A DNA stretch of 64,000 bases from Flavobacterium sp. HSC-61S13 (lineage in GTDB: Bacteria > Bacteroidota > Bacteroidia > Flavobacteriales > Flavobacteriaceae): positions 1-64,000 of the forward strand of contig NZ_JALJZV010000004.1 of assembly GCF_024171535.1 (NCBI RefSeq). Reading direction: 5' to 3'. This document shows, piece by piece, positions 46,121 through 55,245 of the stretch. Each line of letters opens with the position of its first letter. Position 1 is the first letter of the stretch. Both the position numbers and the translations under genes were made by a program. The notes below the pieces were generated by a model, which was not told where the DNA came from, searched no databases, and saw nothing but the letters and a program-made list of their open reading frames with translations.

Positions 46121-47380
46121 ATGGAAAACTCAACTAAGGTAAAACACACTTCATTTTATGTCATTGGCTTGAATTATCAAAAAGCTGATGCCGAAATCCG
46201 AGGCAAATTTAGCTTGAGCGATACAGCCAAAAGTGCTATTTTTGATCAGGCAAATGAAGAAGGTATAGAGAGTTTAATTATTATTTCTACCTGCAATCGA
46301 ACCGAATTATATGGCTTTGCTCAACATCCTTTTGAGTTGATTAAATTGTTGTGTGAGCACAGTAACGGTTCTATCGAAGATTTTCAAAAGGTTGGGTATG
46401 TCCATAAGAATATGGATGCTATTTCTCATATGTTTCGAGTAGGAACGGGATTGGATAGCCAGATTTTGGGAGATTTTGAGATTATTAGTCAAATCAAAAA
46501 CAGTTTTCTACAAGCTCGCGAGAAAGGATTGACCACCAGTTATTTTGAACGATTGGTCAATGCGGTAATTCAAGCGAGTAAGCGAATTAAAAATGAAACA
46601 GAAATCAGTTCCGGTGCTACTTCGGTATCGTTTGCCTCTGTTCAATATATAATGAATACCATTTCCGATATCAGCCAAAAGAATATTCTCTTATTTGGTA
46701 CGGGAAAAATTGGCCGTAATACCTGCGAGAATTTGGTCAAGCACACCAAGAACGAACATATTACGTTGATTAATAGAACCAAGGACAAAGCCTTGGAAGT
46801 TGCGGGTAAATTTAATCTGATTGTAAAGGATTATGCGGACTTGCACTCGGAGCTTCGACATGCCGATGTTTTAATCGTCGCGACTGGGGCTCAAAACCCT
46901 ACCATTGACAAGACCCTATTAAATTTGAATAAACCCTTGTTGATATTAGATTTGTCGATTCCTAAAAATGTTGACGAGAACGTAAGGGATTTGCCGGGAG
47001 TGGATTTGATTCACCTCGATCATTTGTCGCAGATGACGGATGATACTTTGGAACGACGTAGACAATTTATACCACAAGCCGAAGCGATTATCGAAGAGGT
47101 TAAGACCGAATTTTTGGCGTGGGCACAAGCGAGGAAATTCGCACCGACCATCCATGCTTTAAAGTCAAAATTGGAAATTATTAAAGATAATGAGTTAAAT
47201 TATCACCGTAAAAAAATAGAGAACTTTCAGGAAGAGCAAGCGCAGTTGATCAGTATGAGAATCATACAAAAGATCACCACACATTTTGCGAACCATTTAA
47301 AACATGAGGATACCATGGTAGACGAAAGTATAGAATGGATTGAAAAAGTTTTTCAAATTGAAACCGTAAAAAATGACTAA
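46121..47380 (+). CDS. hemA: Glutamyl-tRNA reductase
   Basis: A 419-residue enzyme that starts C5-pathway tetrapyrrole synthesis by reducing glutamyl-tRNA. ISTCNRTELYGF carries the catalytic cysteine, and LLFGTGKIGRNTCENL is the NADPH-binding loop. I chose the ATG at 46121 because the longer frame would extend into the promoter. The gene overlaps hemC by 8 bases. Confidence 0.94.
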   Translation: MENSTKVKHTSFYVIGLNYQKADAEIRGKFSLSDTAKSAIFDQANEEGIESLIIISTCNRTELYGFAQHPFELIKLLCEHSNGSIEDFQKVGYVHKNMDAISHMFRVGTGLDSQILGDFEIISQIKNSFLQAREKGLTTSYFERLVNAVIQASKRIKNETEISSGATSVSFASVQYIMNTISDISQKNILLFGTGKIGRNTCENLVKHTKNEHITLINRTKDKALEVAGKFNLIVKDYADLHSELRHADVLIVATGAQNPTIDKTLLNLNKPLLILDLSIPKNVDENVRDLPGVDLIHLDHLSQMTDDTLERRRQFIPQAEAIIEEVKTEFLAWAQARKFAPTIHALKSKLEIIKDNELNYHRKKIENFQEEQAQLISMRIIQKITTHFANHLKHEDTMVDESIEWIEKVFQIETVKND

Positions 47381-48299
47381 AACAATACGTATTGGAACTC
47401 GCGATAGTGAGTTAGCGCTTTGGCAGGCGAACACTGTAGCTAAAAAATTGCGCGATTTAGGTTATGAAACCGAAATTATCGCTGTAAAATCGACCGGTGA
47501 TTTAGTCTTAGACAAGCCCTTGTATGAAATGGGGATTACGGGAATATTTACCAAAACATTGGATGCAGCTATGCTTAATGGTTCGGTAGACATCGCCGTA
47601 CATTCGATGAAAGATGTTCCTACGGCTTTGCCTGTGGGAATTGTTCAAGCGGCTGTTTTAAAACGAGCCAGTGCAAAAGATATTTTGTTGCATCAGGGTG
47701 ATTTAAGCTTCTTGGAAAAGGCTACTGCAACAGTGGCAACGGGAAGTTTAAGACGAAAAGCACTATGGTTAAACAAATATCCTCAACATCAAACGGTTGA
47801 TTTGCGCGGAAACGTCAATACGAGAATGCAAAAATTAGCGGATAATAATTGGGAGGGCGCTATTTTTGCGGCTGCCGGTTTAGAGCGCATTGCTAAAAAG
47901 CCAAAGAATTTTATCAATCTAGATTGGATGGTACCTGCGCCAGCACAGGGAGCTATGGTTGTTCTGGCTTTGGATACGGATGAATATGCTTTAGATGCTT
48001 TAGCGCAATTAAACGACATTGAATCTGAAATAGCTACCTATATAGAACGCCAGTTTTTAAGAACACTTGAAGGCGGGTGTACAGCTCCTATAGGTGCATT
48101 TGTACAGTATAATGAACACGATGATACGCTGACCTTTAAAGGAGTCTTATTATCTTTAGATGGTACTGAAAAATTTGAGGTTTATAAAGAAGTACCCATA
48201 GAGGAATGGAAGAAATTAGGTTTCCATGCTGCCAAAGAAATCTTGGACAATGGTGGAGCTGTATTGATGGAGAAACTTCGAGAACAATTAAAAAAATAA
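47373..48299 (+). CDS. hemC: Hydroxymethylbilane synthase
   Basis: A 308-residue enzyme that joins four porphobilinogens. IRIGTRDSELALWQA opens the protein, and the dipyrromethane-cofactor cysteine is in EGGCTAPIGAFV. It overlaps hemA, implying translational coupling. Confidence 0.95.
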   Translation: MTKTIRIGTRDSELALWQANTVAKKLRDLGYETEIIAVKSTGDLVLDKPLYEMGITGIFTKTLDAAMLNGSVDIAVHSMKDVPTALPVGIVQAAVLKRASAKDILLHQGDLSFLEKATATVATGSLRRKALWLNKYPQHQTVDLRGNVNTRMQKLADNNWEGAIFAAAGLERIAKKPKNFINLDWMVPAPAQGAMVVLALDTDEYALDALAQLNDIESEIATYIERQFLRTLEGGCTAPIGAFVQYNEHDDTLTFKGVLLSLDGTEKFEVYKEVPIEEWKKLGFHAAKEILDNGGAVLMEKLREQLKK

Positions 48300-48333
48300 G
48301 CATTGCTGTTTATTCAGTTTGCTGTATCAAACC

Positions 48334-48999
48334 ATGATTTATCCCCCAACTGTTTTATCGACAAAAGTATTTCACACTACACAAAGAGATTTGGTGAAGC
48401 ACTGTGATATACAGTTTGTTGAGCGGGATTATATACAGGTGCGACTGTTGGATTTTCATGTCGATCACTTGTTTGATTATTTGTTGATTACCAGTCAAAA
48501 TGCGGTTAAGAGTTTATTGCAGCATGCGAGTCATGCGGATTTAAAGCGCAAACCCGTTTTTTGTGTAGGCATAAAAACCAAAGCACTTTTGGAAGCTAGC
48601 GGATGGCATGTGGTGGCCTGGGCTCATTATGCGATCGACTTAGCGCCGATGATCACTCGCGACTATCCAAATGCTAAAATCAGCTTTTTTAACGGAAACT
48701 TACGCAGTGCGGTTTTACCCATAGCCTTGCAAAGCGCTAAGATGGAATTCAACGAATTTCAAGTTTACCAGACGGAATTAACCAGCGAGCTACTGACGAT
48801 CAAACTAGATGGTATCTGTTTCTATAGTCCATCTGGAGTGTATAGTTATTTGCAACAAAACGAAATTGGTGATGAAGTGTGTTTTTGCATCGGAAAAACC
48901 ACTGCTGTTGCCTTAGAAGGAATTACAGAACGCTTGATTCTAGCAACTCATCCCACGGTTGAGGCTACTTTAGAAGCCTGTGTTAATTATTATAAATAG
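48334..48999 (+). CDS. hemD: Uroporphyrinogen-III synthase
   Basis: A 221-residue protein with the loose two-domain pattern of HemD. Short recognisable stretches are LLITSQNAVKSLL, FFNGNLRSAVLP and CFYSPSGVYSYL with the following FCIGKTTAVAL. HemD is poorly conserved, so the call rests largely on its place between hemC and hemE. The ATG at 48334 is preferred to the upstream TTG. Confidence 0.85.
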   Translation: MIYPPTVLSTKVFHTTQRDLVKHCDIQFVERDYIQVRLLDFHVDHLFDYLLITSQNAVKSLLQHASHADLKRKPVFCVGIKTKALLEASGWHVVAWAHYAIDLAPMITRDYPNAKISFFNGNLRSAVLPIALQSAKMEFNEFQVYQTELTSELLTIKLDGICFYSPSGVYSYLQQNEIGDEVCFCIGKTTAVALEGITERLILATHPTVEATLEACVNYYK

Positions 49000-49041
49000 A
49001 ACTTCTTATTTAAAGATAAGAAAATTTTTAAAACAAACAAA

Positions 49042-50067
49042 ATGATTAAAAACGATTTATTCTTAAGAGCTTTAAAAGGGGAGTCTGTTGAACGACCACC
49101 GGTATGGATGATGCGTCAAGCAGGGAGGTATTTACCCGAATTTCGTGCTTTACGAGATAAATATGATTTTTTTACGCGTTGTAGAATGCCGGAAATTGCT
49201 GCTGAAATCACCGTACAACCGATCCGTATTGTAAAACCGGATGCAGCGATCTTATTCTCGGATATCCTTGTGATTCCGCAGGCTATGGGTATTGATGTGG
49301 AAATGAGAGAAAATATAGGTCCTTGGGTGCCCAATCCAATTCGTTCTGCCAAAGATGTAGAGCAAGTTATCGTACCCAATATCGAAGAGACCTTGGGGTA
49401 TGTGATGGATGCAATCAAGGTAACTAAAGAAATGCTAAACGATGAGGTGCCGTTAATTGGATTTGCCGGTTCACCGTGGACCATACTTTGTTATGCTGTA
49501 GAGGGCAAGGGATCCAAGAGTTTTGATACAGCTAAGGGATTTTGTTTTTCACAACCCGAAGCGGCTCACGCTTTGTTGCAAAAAATAACGGATACGACGA
49601 TTTTATATTTGAAGGAAAAAGTAAAAGCTGGAGTTAATGCCGTGCAGATTTTTGACTCCTGGGGTGGTATGTTGTCTCCAGTGGATTATCAAACTTTTTC
49701 TTGGTACTACATCAATCAGATTGTAGAAGCCTTATCAGAAGTAACACCAGTGATTGTTTTTGGGAAAGGCTGTTGGTTTGCTTTAGGCGAAATGGCACAA
49801 TCAAAAGCTTCTGCATTGGGAGTAGATTGGACTTGTTCTGCAAAGAATGCTCGTTTATTTACCGGCAATAAAATAACCCTACAAGGTAATTTTGATCCAA
49901 GCCGTTTGATGTCGCCAATACCTACTATTAAAAAAATGGTGCATGAAATGATTGATGAATTTGGGAAAGACCAATATATTGTCAATTTAGGTCATGGAAT
50001 TTTACCACATATTCCCGTGGATCATGCTAAAGCATTTATCGAAGCGGTTAAAGAATACGGACAATAA
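49042..50067 (+). CDS. hemE: Uroporphyrinogen decarboxylase
   Basis: A 341-residue enzyme forming coproporphyrinogen III. The family signature [20 protein letters not shown] is near the N-terminus, and [19 protein letters not shown] follows. The length is typical. It is the fourth gene of the hem operon. Confidence 0.95.
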   Translation: MIKNDLFLRALKGESVERPPVWMMRQAGRYLPEFRALRDKYDFFTRCRMPEIAAEITVQPIRIVKPDAAILFSDILVIPQAMGIDVEMRENIGPWVPNPIRSAKDVEQVIVPNIEETLGYVMDAIKVTKEMLNDEVPLIGFAGSPWTILCYAVEGKGSKSFDTAKGFCFSQPEAAHALLQKITDTTILYLKEKVKAGVNAVQIFDSWGGMLSPVDYQTFSWYYINQIVEALSEVTPVIVFGKGCWFALGEMAQSKASALGVDWTCSAKNARLFTGNKITLQGNFDPSRLMSPIPTIKKMVHEMIDEFGKDQYIVNLGHGILPHIPVDHAKAFIEAVKEYGQ

Positions 50068-50130
50068 AAAAATAAGGAGTTTGTGGCTATACTGCAAACT
50101 CTTTTTCAATCATAAAAAAACGTAAAAACC

Positions 50131-50493
50131 ATGTTAAACAAAGGTATGCGCAGTGAAGAGGATCAACGAATCAACTCGATTTTGAAGAAATTGATGACTT
50201 TGGTGTTTCTTCCAGAAAATTGGAATGAATTAGAATTGGAAACCGAGCTGAATAAAATAGGAATGAGTGTCGAAGATCTTCGCAATTTTGATTCTGATAC
50301 ACTAAATCAGCATTTGATAAAATTTAATTTCGATTGGAAACATATGGAGGAGTTTGCCGATGCCTTAGTGGTATGGTCCAAACGAGAAGGATATTCCAAT
50401 CTTAAAGAAAAGGCCAAGGCACTTTATCAATTTATACAAACTGAGAGCAAGTCGTTTTCGTTTGAAATTATGAGTAAACTAAGTCAATTGTAG
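50131..50493 (+). CDS. Hypothetical protein inside the haem operon
   Basis: A 120-residue acidic, helical protein with no signal peptide. I recognise no domain. It lies 63 bases after hemE and 54 before hemF in the same direction, so it is probably co-expressed. A role in tetrapyrrole synthesis is only suggested by that position. Confidence 0.7.
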   Translation: MLNKGMRSEEDQRINSILKKLMTLVFLPENWNELELETELNKIGMSVEDLRNFDSDTLNQHLIKFNFDWKHMEEFADALVVWSKREGYSNLKEKAKALYQFIQTESKSFSFEIMSKLSQL

Positions 50494-50547
50494 TTCATTA
50501 CTCGTAGTATTGAAATTACAGTTGATTAAAGAAAATAATACCGATAC

Positions 50548-51450
50548 ATGAAAAATCAGTTTTATCAATATATCCTAACATTACAGGATACCATAACAGC
50601 TAGGTTAGAGCAACTAGACGGTGTAGCTAAATTCCAAGAAGACTTATGGGGTCGTCCAGAGGGCGGTGGTGGAAGAACCCGCGTTATTGAAAACGGTCGT
50701 ATTTTTGAAAAAGGAGGCGTTAATATTTCTGCGGTTCACGGTGCTTTACCTGCGGCGATGCAAGCCTATTTTGGCGTAGGAGAAGTGGATTTCTTTGCCT
50801 GTGGATTGAGTTTGGTGTTGCATCCTCACAGTCCTATGGTACCTACTGTGCATGCGAACTGGCGTTATTTTGAGATGTATGATACCGATGGAACGGTTTT
50901 GAAATCTTGGTTTGGCGGTGGGCAAGATCTAACGCCTTATTATTTGTTTGAAGAAGATGCTGTACATTTTCACGCTATTTGTAAAAAGGCCTGTGATCGT
51001 CACCATCCCGATTTTTATCCCTTGTACAAAAAACAATGTGATGCGTATTTTTGGAATACCCATCGTGAGGAAGCTCGTGGAATTGGAGGTTTGTTTTTTG
51101 ATCATTTACAACAAACCGACACCCAGTCCATGCAAGATTGGTATGCTTTTGTAACCGAAGTTGGTGATAGTTTTTTAGAAGCTTATGTACCCATAGTGGA
51201 ACGCAGAAGTAAAGAGTCGTTTACAGACGCCAATAGAACGTGGCAAGAAATCAGACGTGGGCGATATGTTGAGTTCAATTTGGTTCACGATAAGGGAACC
51301 TTATTTGGATTGAAAACCAACGGTCGTATCGAATCGATTTTGATGAGTTTGCCTCCAAAAGTGCAATGGGTTTATGACCATCATCCCGAAGTGGGCTCTG
51401 AAGAAGAGCGACTACTAAAGGTTTTAGCAGTGCCACAAGCTTGGATGTAA
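50548..51450 (+). CDS. hemF: Oxygen-dependent coproporphyrinogen III oxidase
   Basis: A 300-residue enzyme that oxidatively decarboxylates coproporphyrinogen III. It has the characteristic VHANWRYFEMYD, WFGGGQDLTPYYLFEEDA and RGIGGLFFDHLQ segments. Dependence on O2 fits an aerobic organism. Confidence 0.95.
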   Translation: MKNQFYQYILTLQDTITARLEQLDGVAKFQEDLWGRPEGGGGRTRVIENGRIFEKGGVNISAVHGALPAAMQAYFGVGEVDFFACGLSLVLHPHSPMVPTVHANWRYFEMYDTDGTVLKSWFGGGQDLTPYYLFEEDAVHFHAICKKACDRHHPDFYPLYKKQCDAYFWNTHREEARGIGGLFFDHLQQTDTQSMQDWYAFVTEVGDSFLEAYVPIVERRSKESFTDANRTWQEIRRGRYVEFNLVHDKGTLFGLKTNGRIESILMSLPPKVQWVYDHHPEVGSEEERLLKVLAVPQAWM

Positions 51451-51490
51451 CTACAAGTCTTAAAAGTGATTAATAAAAAAAGTAAAAAAT

Positions 51491-52483
51491 ATGTTTCCAT
51501 TAGAAAGAGGTAGAAGGTTGAGAGTGAGTGAATCCATTAGAAGTTTAGTGCGTGAAACGATTGTAACTCCGGCTGACTTTATGTTTCCGATGTTTATTGC
51601 GGAAGGCAGTAATGTAGAAGAAGCGATTCCTTCTATGCCTGGTATCTATAGACGTTCGATAGATTTGACTGTAAAAGAAGTCAAAGAATTGTATGCCTTG
51701 GGAATCCGCGCGGTTAATATCTATGTTAAAGTAGGAGAGCATTTAAAAGACAATACGGGTAAAGAGGCATGGAATCCAAATGGATTAATGCAACAAGCGA
51801 TTAAAGCCATCAAGGACGCTTGTCCGGAGATGATTGTCATGCCCGATGTGGCTTTGGATCCGTATTCGATTTATGGTCATGACGGTATTATCGGCAAAGG
51901 TAAAATATTGAATGATCCAACTGTTGAGGCTTTGATGCAGATGAGTGTTTCTCATGCTGCGGCGGGAGCTGATTTTGTGGCTCCAAGTGATATGATGGAT
52001 GGGCGAGTACTGCGCATTCGTCAAGCTTTGGATACTAGTGGATATACCGATGTGGGAATCATGAGTTATTCTGCCAAATATGCCTCTGCTTTTTACGGCC
52101 CTTTCCGCGATGCGCTAGACAGTGCACCGGTGGATAATGCAGAAATTCCGAAGGATAAAAAAACCTATCAGATGGATTATGCCAACCGTTTAGAGGCGAT
52201 TAAAGAGGCACTTTATGATGTGGAGGAAGGTGCGGATATCGTTATGGTAAAACCGGGGATGGCTTATTTGGATATCGTGCGTGAAGTAAAAGATGCGGTT
52301 CATGTACCAGTGGCGGTATTTCAGGTATCTGGAGAATATGCTATGGTTAAAGCGGCATCTGAAAGAGGTTGGTTGGATCACGATAAAATTATGATGGAGC
52401 AATTGACTTGTATCAAACGGGCAGGAGCCAGTTTGATATCCACCTATTTTGCTAAAGAAGCAGCTATACTATTATCAAAATAA
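51491..52483 (+). CDS. hemB: Porphobilinogen synthase
   Basis: A 330-residue enzyme condensing two 5-aminolevulinates. The active-site lysines are in IMSYSAKYASAFYGPFRDA and VMVKPGMAYLDIVREV. The zinc-binding cysteines of some forms are replaced here (VALDPYSIYGHDG), which points to the magnesium-dependent type. Confidence 0.95.
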   Translation: MFPLERGRRLRVSESIRSLVRETIVTPADFMFPMFIAEGSNVEEAIPSMPGIYRRSIDLTVKEVKELYALGIRAVNIYVKVGEHLKDNTGKEAWNPNGLMQQAIKAIKDACPEMIVMPDVALDPYSIYGHDGIIGKGKILNDPTVEALMQMSVSHAAAGADFVAPSDMMDGRVLRIRQALDTSGYTDVGIMSYSAKYASAFYGPFRDALDSAPVDNAEIPKDKKTYQMDYANRLEAIKEALYDVEEGADIVMVKPGMAYLDIVREVKDAVHVPVAVFQVSGEYAMVKAASERGWLDHDKIMMEQLTCIKRAGASLISTYFAKEAAILLSK

Positions 52484-52560
52484 AATAACTGTTTATCAAT
52501 GTTGGATGTGGTTTGTTATCCTTAAATTTGGGAGACAAAATAAACAACAAATATACACTT

Positions 52561-52986
52561 ATGACAACAATAATGAAATCGGCACTACTGGTTTTAGGAT
52601 TGCTTGCATTGACCTCTTGTAAAAAAGAAACCAATGCTAAAGAAGAAGGTTTGTATCCAACAGTAGTGGGTACAGAAAATAAAAGCTCTGAGGAACAAAG
52701 TACTGATCCAGCTCAAATGATAGCACAGGGAAAAGTACTTTTTGAGGGGAAAGGTACTTGTAACAGTTGCCATTTGGCAGATAAAAAAGTTATAGGGCCG
52801 AGTATCAAGGAAATCACTAAAATCTATGCCGACAACAAGGCGAGTATAGTGACCTTCTTACAAGGAGATGGCGAGCCAATCGTAGATCCGTCTCAATTTC
52901 CAATTATGCAGGCTAATTTCGCCATAACTAAAAAGATGAGTGAACACGAGCTTAAAGCTATGGAAGCTTATATGAAAAGTTTTTAA
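52561..52986 (+). CDS. Lipid-anchored c-type cytochrome
   Basis: A 141-residue predicted lipoprotein (signal ending LALTSC with Cys about 20) with one haem-binding CNSCH motif and a possible axial methionine in QFPIMQANF. It would carry electrons at the periplasmic membrane face. As a haem consumer at the end of the haem operon, its position makes sense. The ATG at 52561 is chosen over the upstream TTG; an ATG at 52573 is also possible. Confidence 0.88.
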   Translation: MTTIMKSALLVLGLLALTSCKKETNAKEEGLYPTVVGTENKSSEEQSTDPAQMIAQGKVLFEGKGTCNSCHLADKKVIGPSIKEITKIYADNKASIVTFLQGDGEPIVDPSQFPIMQANFAITKKMSEHELKAMEAYMKSF

Positions 52987-52997
52987 TCACGATAAAT

Positions 52998-53030
52998 CAA
53001 AGAACCGCTTTTATGGCGGTTCTTTTTTTT
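52998..53030 (+). terminator. Terminator of the hemA-hemB-cytochrome operon
   Basis: An aaagaaccgc/gcggttcttt stem with a long T run. Confidence 0.88.
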
Positions 53031-53079
53031 TGAATAATTTGAAATAGGTATTTTTTGGTTTGCGTTTGCCGTCACTGTC

Positions 53080-53167
53080 GTGCGAGTACTGGCGCGTATG
53101 AAACAGTAGTATTTTGAATTTTGCTACACAAAGGGATTGAATCTGTCGAATTTTATTTGGTGTGGCA
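53080..53167. repeat. Left 88-bp direct repeat of the toxin-antitoxin cassette
   Basis: It starts gtgcgagtactggcgcgt and ends tttggtgtggca. The right copy (54246-54332) is the same in orientation, with about seven differences and a one-base gap, roughly 92% identity by eye. Confidence 0.92.
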
Positions 53168-53186
53168 AAGTGGATTATAGCATAGG

Positions 53187-53208
53187 TAATTTACATATTT
53201 GTAAATTA
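53187..53208. promoter_or_regulatory. Palindromic operator before the toxin-antitoxin pair
   Basis: A perfect inverted repeat, TAATTTACA-TATT-TGTAAATTA, ends 17 bases before the ATG at 53226. It is the likely binding site of the downstream HTH protein for self-repression. Confidence 0.65.
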
Positions 53209-53225
53209 TTTTGTATATTTACTAT

Positions 53226-53690
53226 ATGGAAATAACTCATATAGCGACTTCCGGATCTAAAAATGTTGTAATAGAATTAGTAGAAGAAACAGATTATCAG
53301 TTTATTACAGCAGTAGAGTTCCATTTTGATTGGGTTTTAGAGCGGGAGAATAATGTATACAAGTTAAAATTTCCTGATGAGATCGAGATTTTGGGATTGA
53401 TGTCTATAAAAGTCTTTTTTAAAGAAATGAGGATTGAAATAGTGTTATTGGCAGCAGCAGTAAAAAACACCGGTACTCATAAAGAATATGATGGAATAGT
53501 AGGTAATTTAATTGCATTTGCATGTAGGGAATCCATAAAGTTATGTGGTGAATACGCTTGTGTATCCTTACATCCAAAAACCGAGTTGAAAAAGTACTAT
53601 ATGAAAAAGTATGGATTTGAAAATGCGGGTAGGCAAATATTTCTTGAAGGCAGTTCCTTGTTTAGTCTACTCAATAAATACAAAATATGA
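53226..53690 (+). CDS. GNAT-fold acetyltransferase, probable toxin
   Basis: A 154-residue protein of GNAT type. KNTGTHKEYDGIVGNLIAF corresponds to the acetyl-CoA-binding region, with a weak match to the usual motif A, and KKYYMKKYGFENAG is the common motif near the end of the fold. The stop overlaps the start of the next gene (ATGA). A short GNAT protein coupled to an HTH protein, with a palindromic operator, suggests a toxin that acetylates aminoacyl-tRNA, but this is inference. Confidence 0.65.
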   Translation: MEITHIATSGSKNVVIELVEETDYQFITAVEFHFDWVLERENNVYKLKFPDEIEILGLMSIKVFFKEMRIEIVLLAAAVKNTGTHKEYDGIVGNLIAFACRESIKLCGEYACVSLHPKTELKKYYMKKYGFENAGRQIFLEGSSLFSLLNKYKI

Positions 53691-54217
53691 AAAATCAAAA
53701 AGAGATAGAAAAATATAGTCCTGAAGAACTCGTTGAAGCGGTTGTTTTTAAGAATCCTATTCCTAAGTCGGAACTAAAAGAAGCTGCTGAGGAATTGGCG
53801 GAAGCGAGAAAGGATAAAAGAAAAAATCAAAGTGACAATCAGGTGCTTTACTCCAAAATGCTTCAATTGCGGTTTTTAATGGAGGATTATACGGCCTCAT
53901 TAATATATGATGAAAATCAAACCTTTGCATCATTTCTAAAATCGTATATCAAACTTCTTTATAAAACGAATAAAGATTTTGCGGAAGACATCGATTTAAA
54001 GCAAACCGAATTAAGTTTAATTTTAAATGAGCATCGACTGCCTACTGCTAAAATGATTGTGCGTTTAGAAATACATTCTAATAATGCCATACCTGCATTG
54101 AGTTGGTCGAGGCTTGTTGAAAAACAGAGGGAATACAAACTTGAAAATGACATTGAATTTAAACAAGAGCAGAAGAAATTTGTAAAAAACTGTCTTGAAT
54201 TTGAAAATGTAATTTAA
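53687..54217 (+). CDS. HTH antitoxin-like protein
   Basis: A 176-residue, highly charged, helical protein. Residues about 85-130 (KSYIKLLYKTNKDFAEDIDL, then TELSLILNEHRLPT) look like an XRE-type helix-turn-helix of the HigA kind. The N-terminus is rich in Glu and Lys. It overlaps the GNAT gene by four bases and is the proposed antitoxin and autorepressor. The order toxin-antitoxin is as in HigBA-type pairs. Confidence 0.65.
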   Translation: MKNQKEIEKYSPEELVEAVVFKNPIPKSELKEAAEELAEARKDKRKNQSDNQVLYSKMLQLRFLMEDYTASLIYDENQTFASFLKSYIKLLYKTNKDFAEDIDLKQTELSLILNEHRLPTAKMIVRLEIHSNNAIPALSWSRLVEKQREYKLENDIEFKQEQKKFVKNCLEFENVI

Positions 54218-54245
54218 ACCTTTATACAAACCGTCCTCCATTTCT

Positions 54246-54332
54246 GTGCGAGTACTGGCGCGTGTGAAACAGTAGTATTTTGCATTTTGTACACAAAGGG
54301 ATTGACTCCGTCGAATTTTGTTTGGTGTGGCA
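54246..54332. repeat. Right 87-bp direct repeat of the toxin-antitoxin cassette
   Basis: The counterpart of 53080-53167. Together they enclose the two genes and their operator and nothing else. Confidence 0.92.
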
Positions 54333-54350
54333 GCTGAGGTTGATATTAAA

Positions 54351-54390
54351 CAGAAAAGCGCTCAATATTGTTGGGCGCTTTTCTGTTTAG
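54351..54390 (+). terminator. Hairpin terminator after the cassette
   Basis: A perfect 11-bp stem, cagaaaagcgc/gcgcttttctg, with a weak T run. It could end transcription of the toxin-antitoxin pair. Confidence 0.65.
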
Positions 54391-54486
54391 TTTGAAAGTG
54401 CTTCTTTGAGATTGAATTTAAAGAATACACTTAGAGTGGGCTTGTTAAAGAGGTTTTGCCTCTATAATATAAATCAAAAAAAGCGC

Positions 54487-54897
54487 TTATGGTTTTACAA
54501 TTCCTTTTTCAATCATTTCTAACATTACGGGAGAAGCATTTTTAAAAGTAGGTGCTTGTTCGATAAGACTCCCTATGTTTTTCTTATTGACTTTAAAAGT
54601 TAAATCCATTTCTGTAGTAAACAGCAAAGCCGTTGTGAATGGGTTTTTAATATAAGAGCTCAACAGCATAAAAGTTTCATCAACGGTGTGAAAACTTTCT
54701 ATTTCCTCTGTTTTGTATCGAGATGTAAGGGCAAAGTTGTATCCGCCAGTTTCCAGAATATTCAGGCGTACATAAATATTTTTAAGATCGGTATCGCCCA
54801 TGGTTTTTGCCAAAGTTAGCTTGGCGAAAGTACCATCGTTAACACTGGACTTGACTTGTTCGTAAAATTGACTAAAAACAGGACTGTATAACATCAT
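54487..54897 (-). CDS. Stand-alone N-domain of a SAM-methyltransferase family
   Basis: A 136-residue cytoplasmic protein. SVNDGTFAKLTLAKTMGDTD, KNIYVRLNILETGG and ALLFTTEMDLTFKVNKKNIG resemble, from memory, the N-terminal domain of ~390-residue Bacteroidota proteins annotated as class I SAM-dependent methyltransferases. The methyltransferase domain itself is absent and the frame closes normally, so this is either a truncated relative or a single-domain paralogue. Functional assignment is not possible. Confidence 0.5.
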   Translation of the reverse strand: MMLYSPVFSQFYEQVKSSVNDGTFAKLTLAKTMGDTDLKNIYVRLNILETGGYNFALTSRYKTEEIESFHTVDETFMLLSSYIKNPFTTALLFTTEMDLTFKVNKKNIGSLIEQAPTFKNASPVMLEMIEKGIVKP

Positions 54898-55245
54898 GAT
54901 AGGTTTTGAATTGCAAAATTACATTAAGTGGCGAAATAGCCCCTTCTTTTCGTGTTTTTTTTCAATTGTAAATCTGGAGCAATGTTAGATAGTGTTGAGT
55001 ATTAGAGTTTTATGATGATTAGTCTTTACGCTCTTGTTAGATGTTGTAGTGTGTTCTGGTATAAAAACCCGTAAACAAATATAAGTGGAGTTAGTATATG
55101 ACGGTTTTAAAGTATTAAAATTTAAAAAGAATGATTGCAGATAAAAAAGTATCATAAAGCGGAAATCCTTTATTTAGAGTCATTCTAAGGGGTTAAACAA
55201 AACTGATTTTGTAATTTTACTTCACAAAAATAAACTAACAATTCC
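54898..55245. other. 348-base AT-rich gap upstream of fumarase
   Basis: I see no gene here. The stretch just upstream of the fumarase ATG (gattttgtaattttacttc) contains a weak promoter-like TAATTTTA. No repeats or strong hairpins are seen. Confidence 0.5.

Noticed and set aside
45937..46149. 70-codon minus-strand ORF between araC and hemA
   Set aside because: It overlaps the hemA start and the divergent promoter region, with no recognisable domain.
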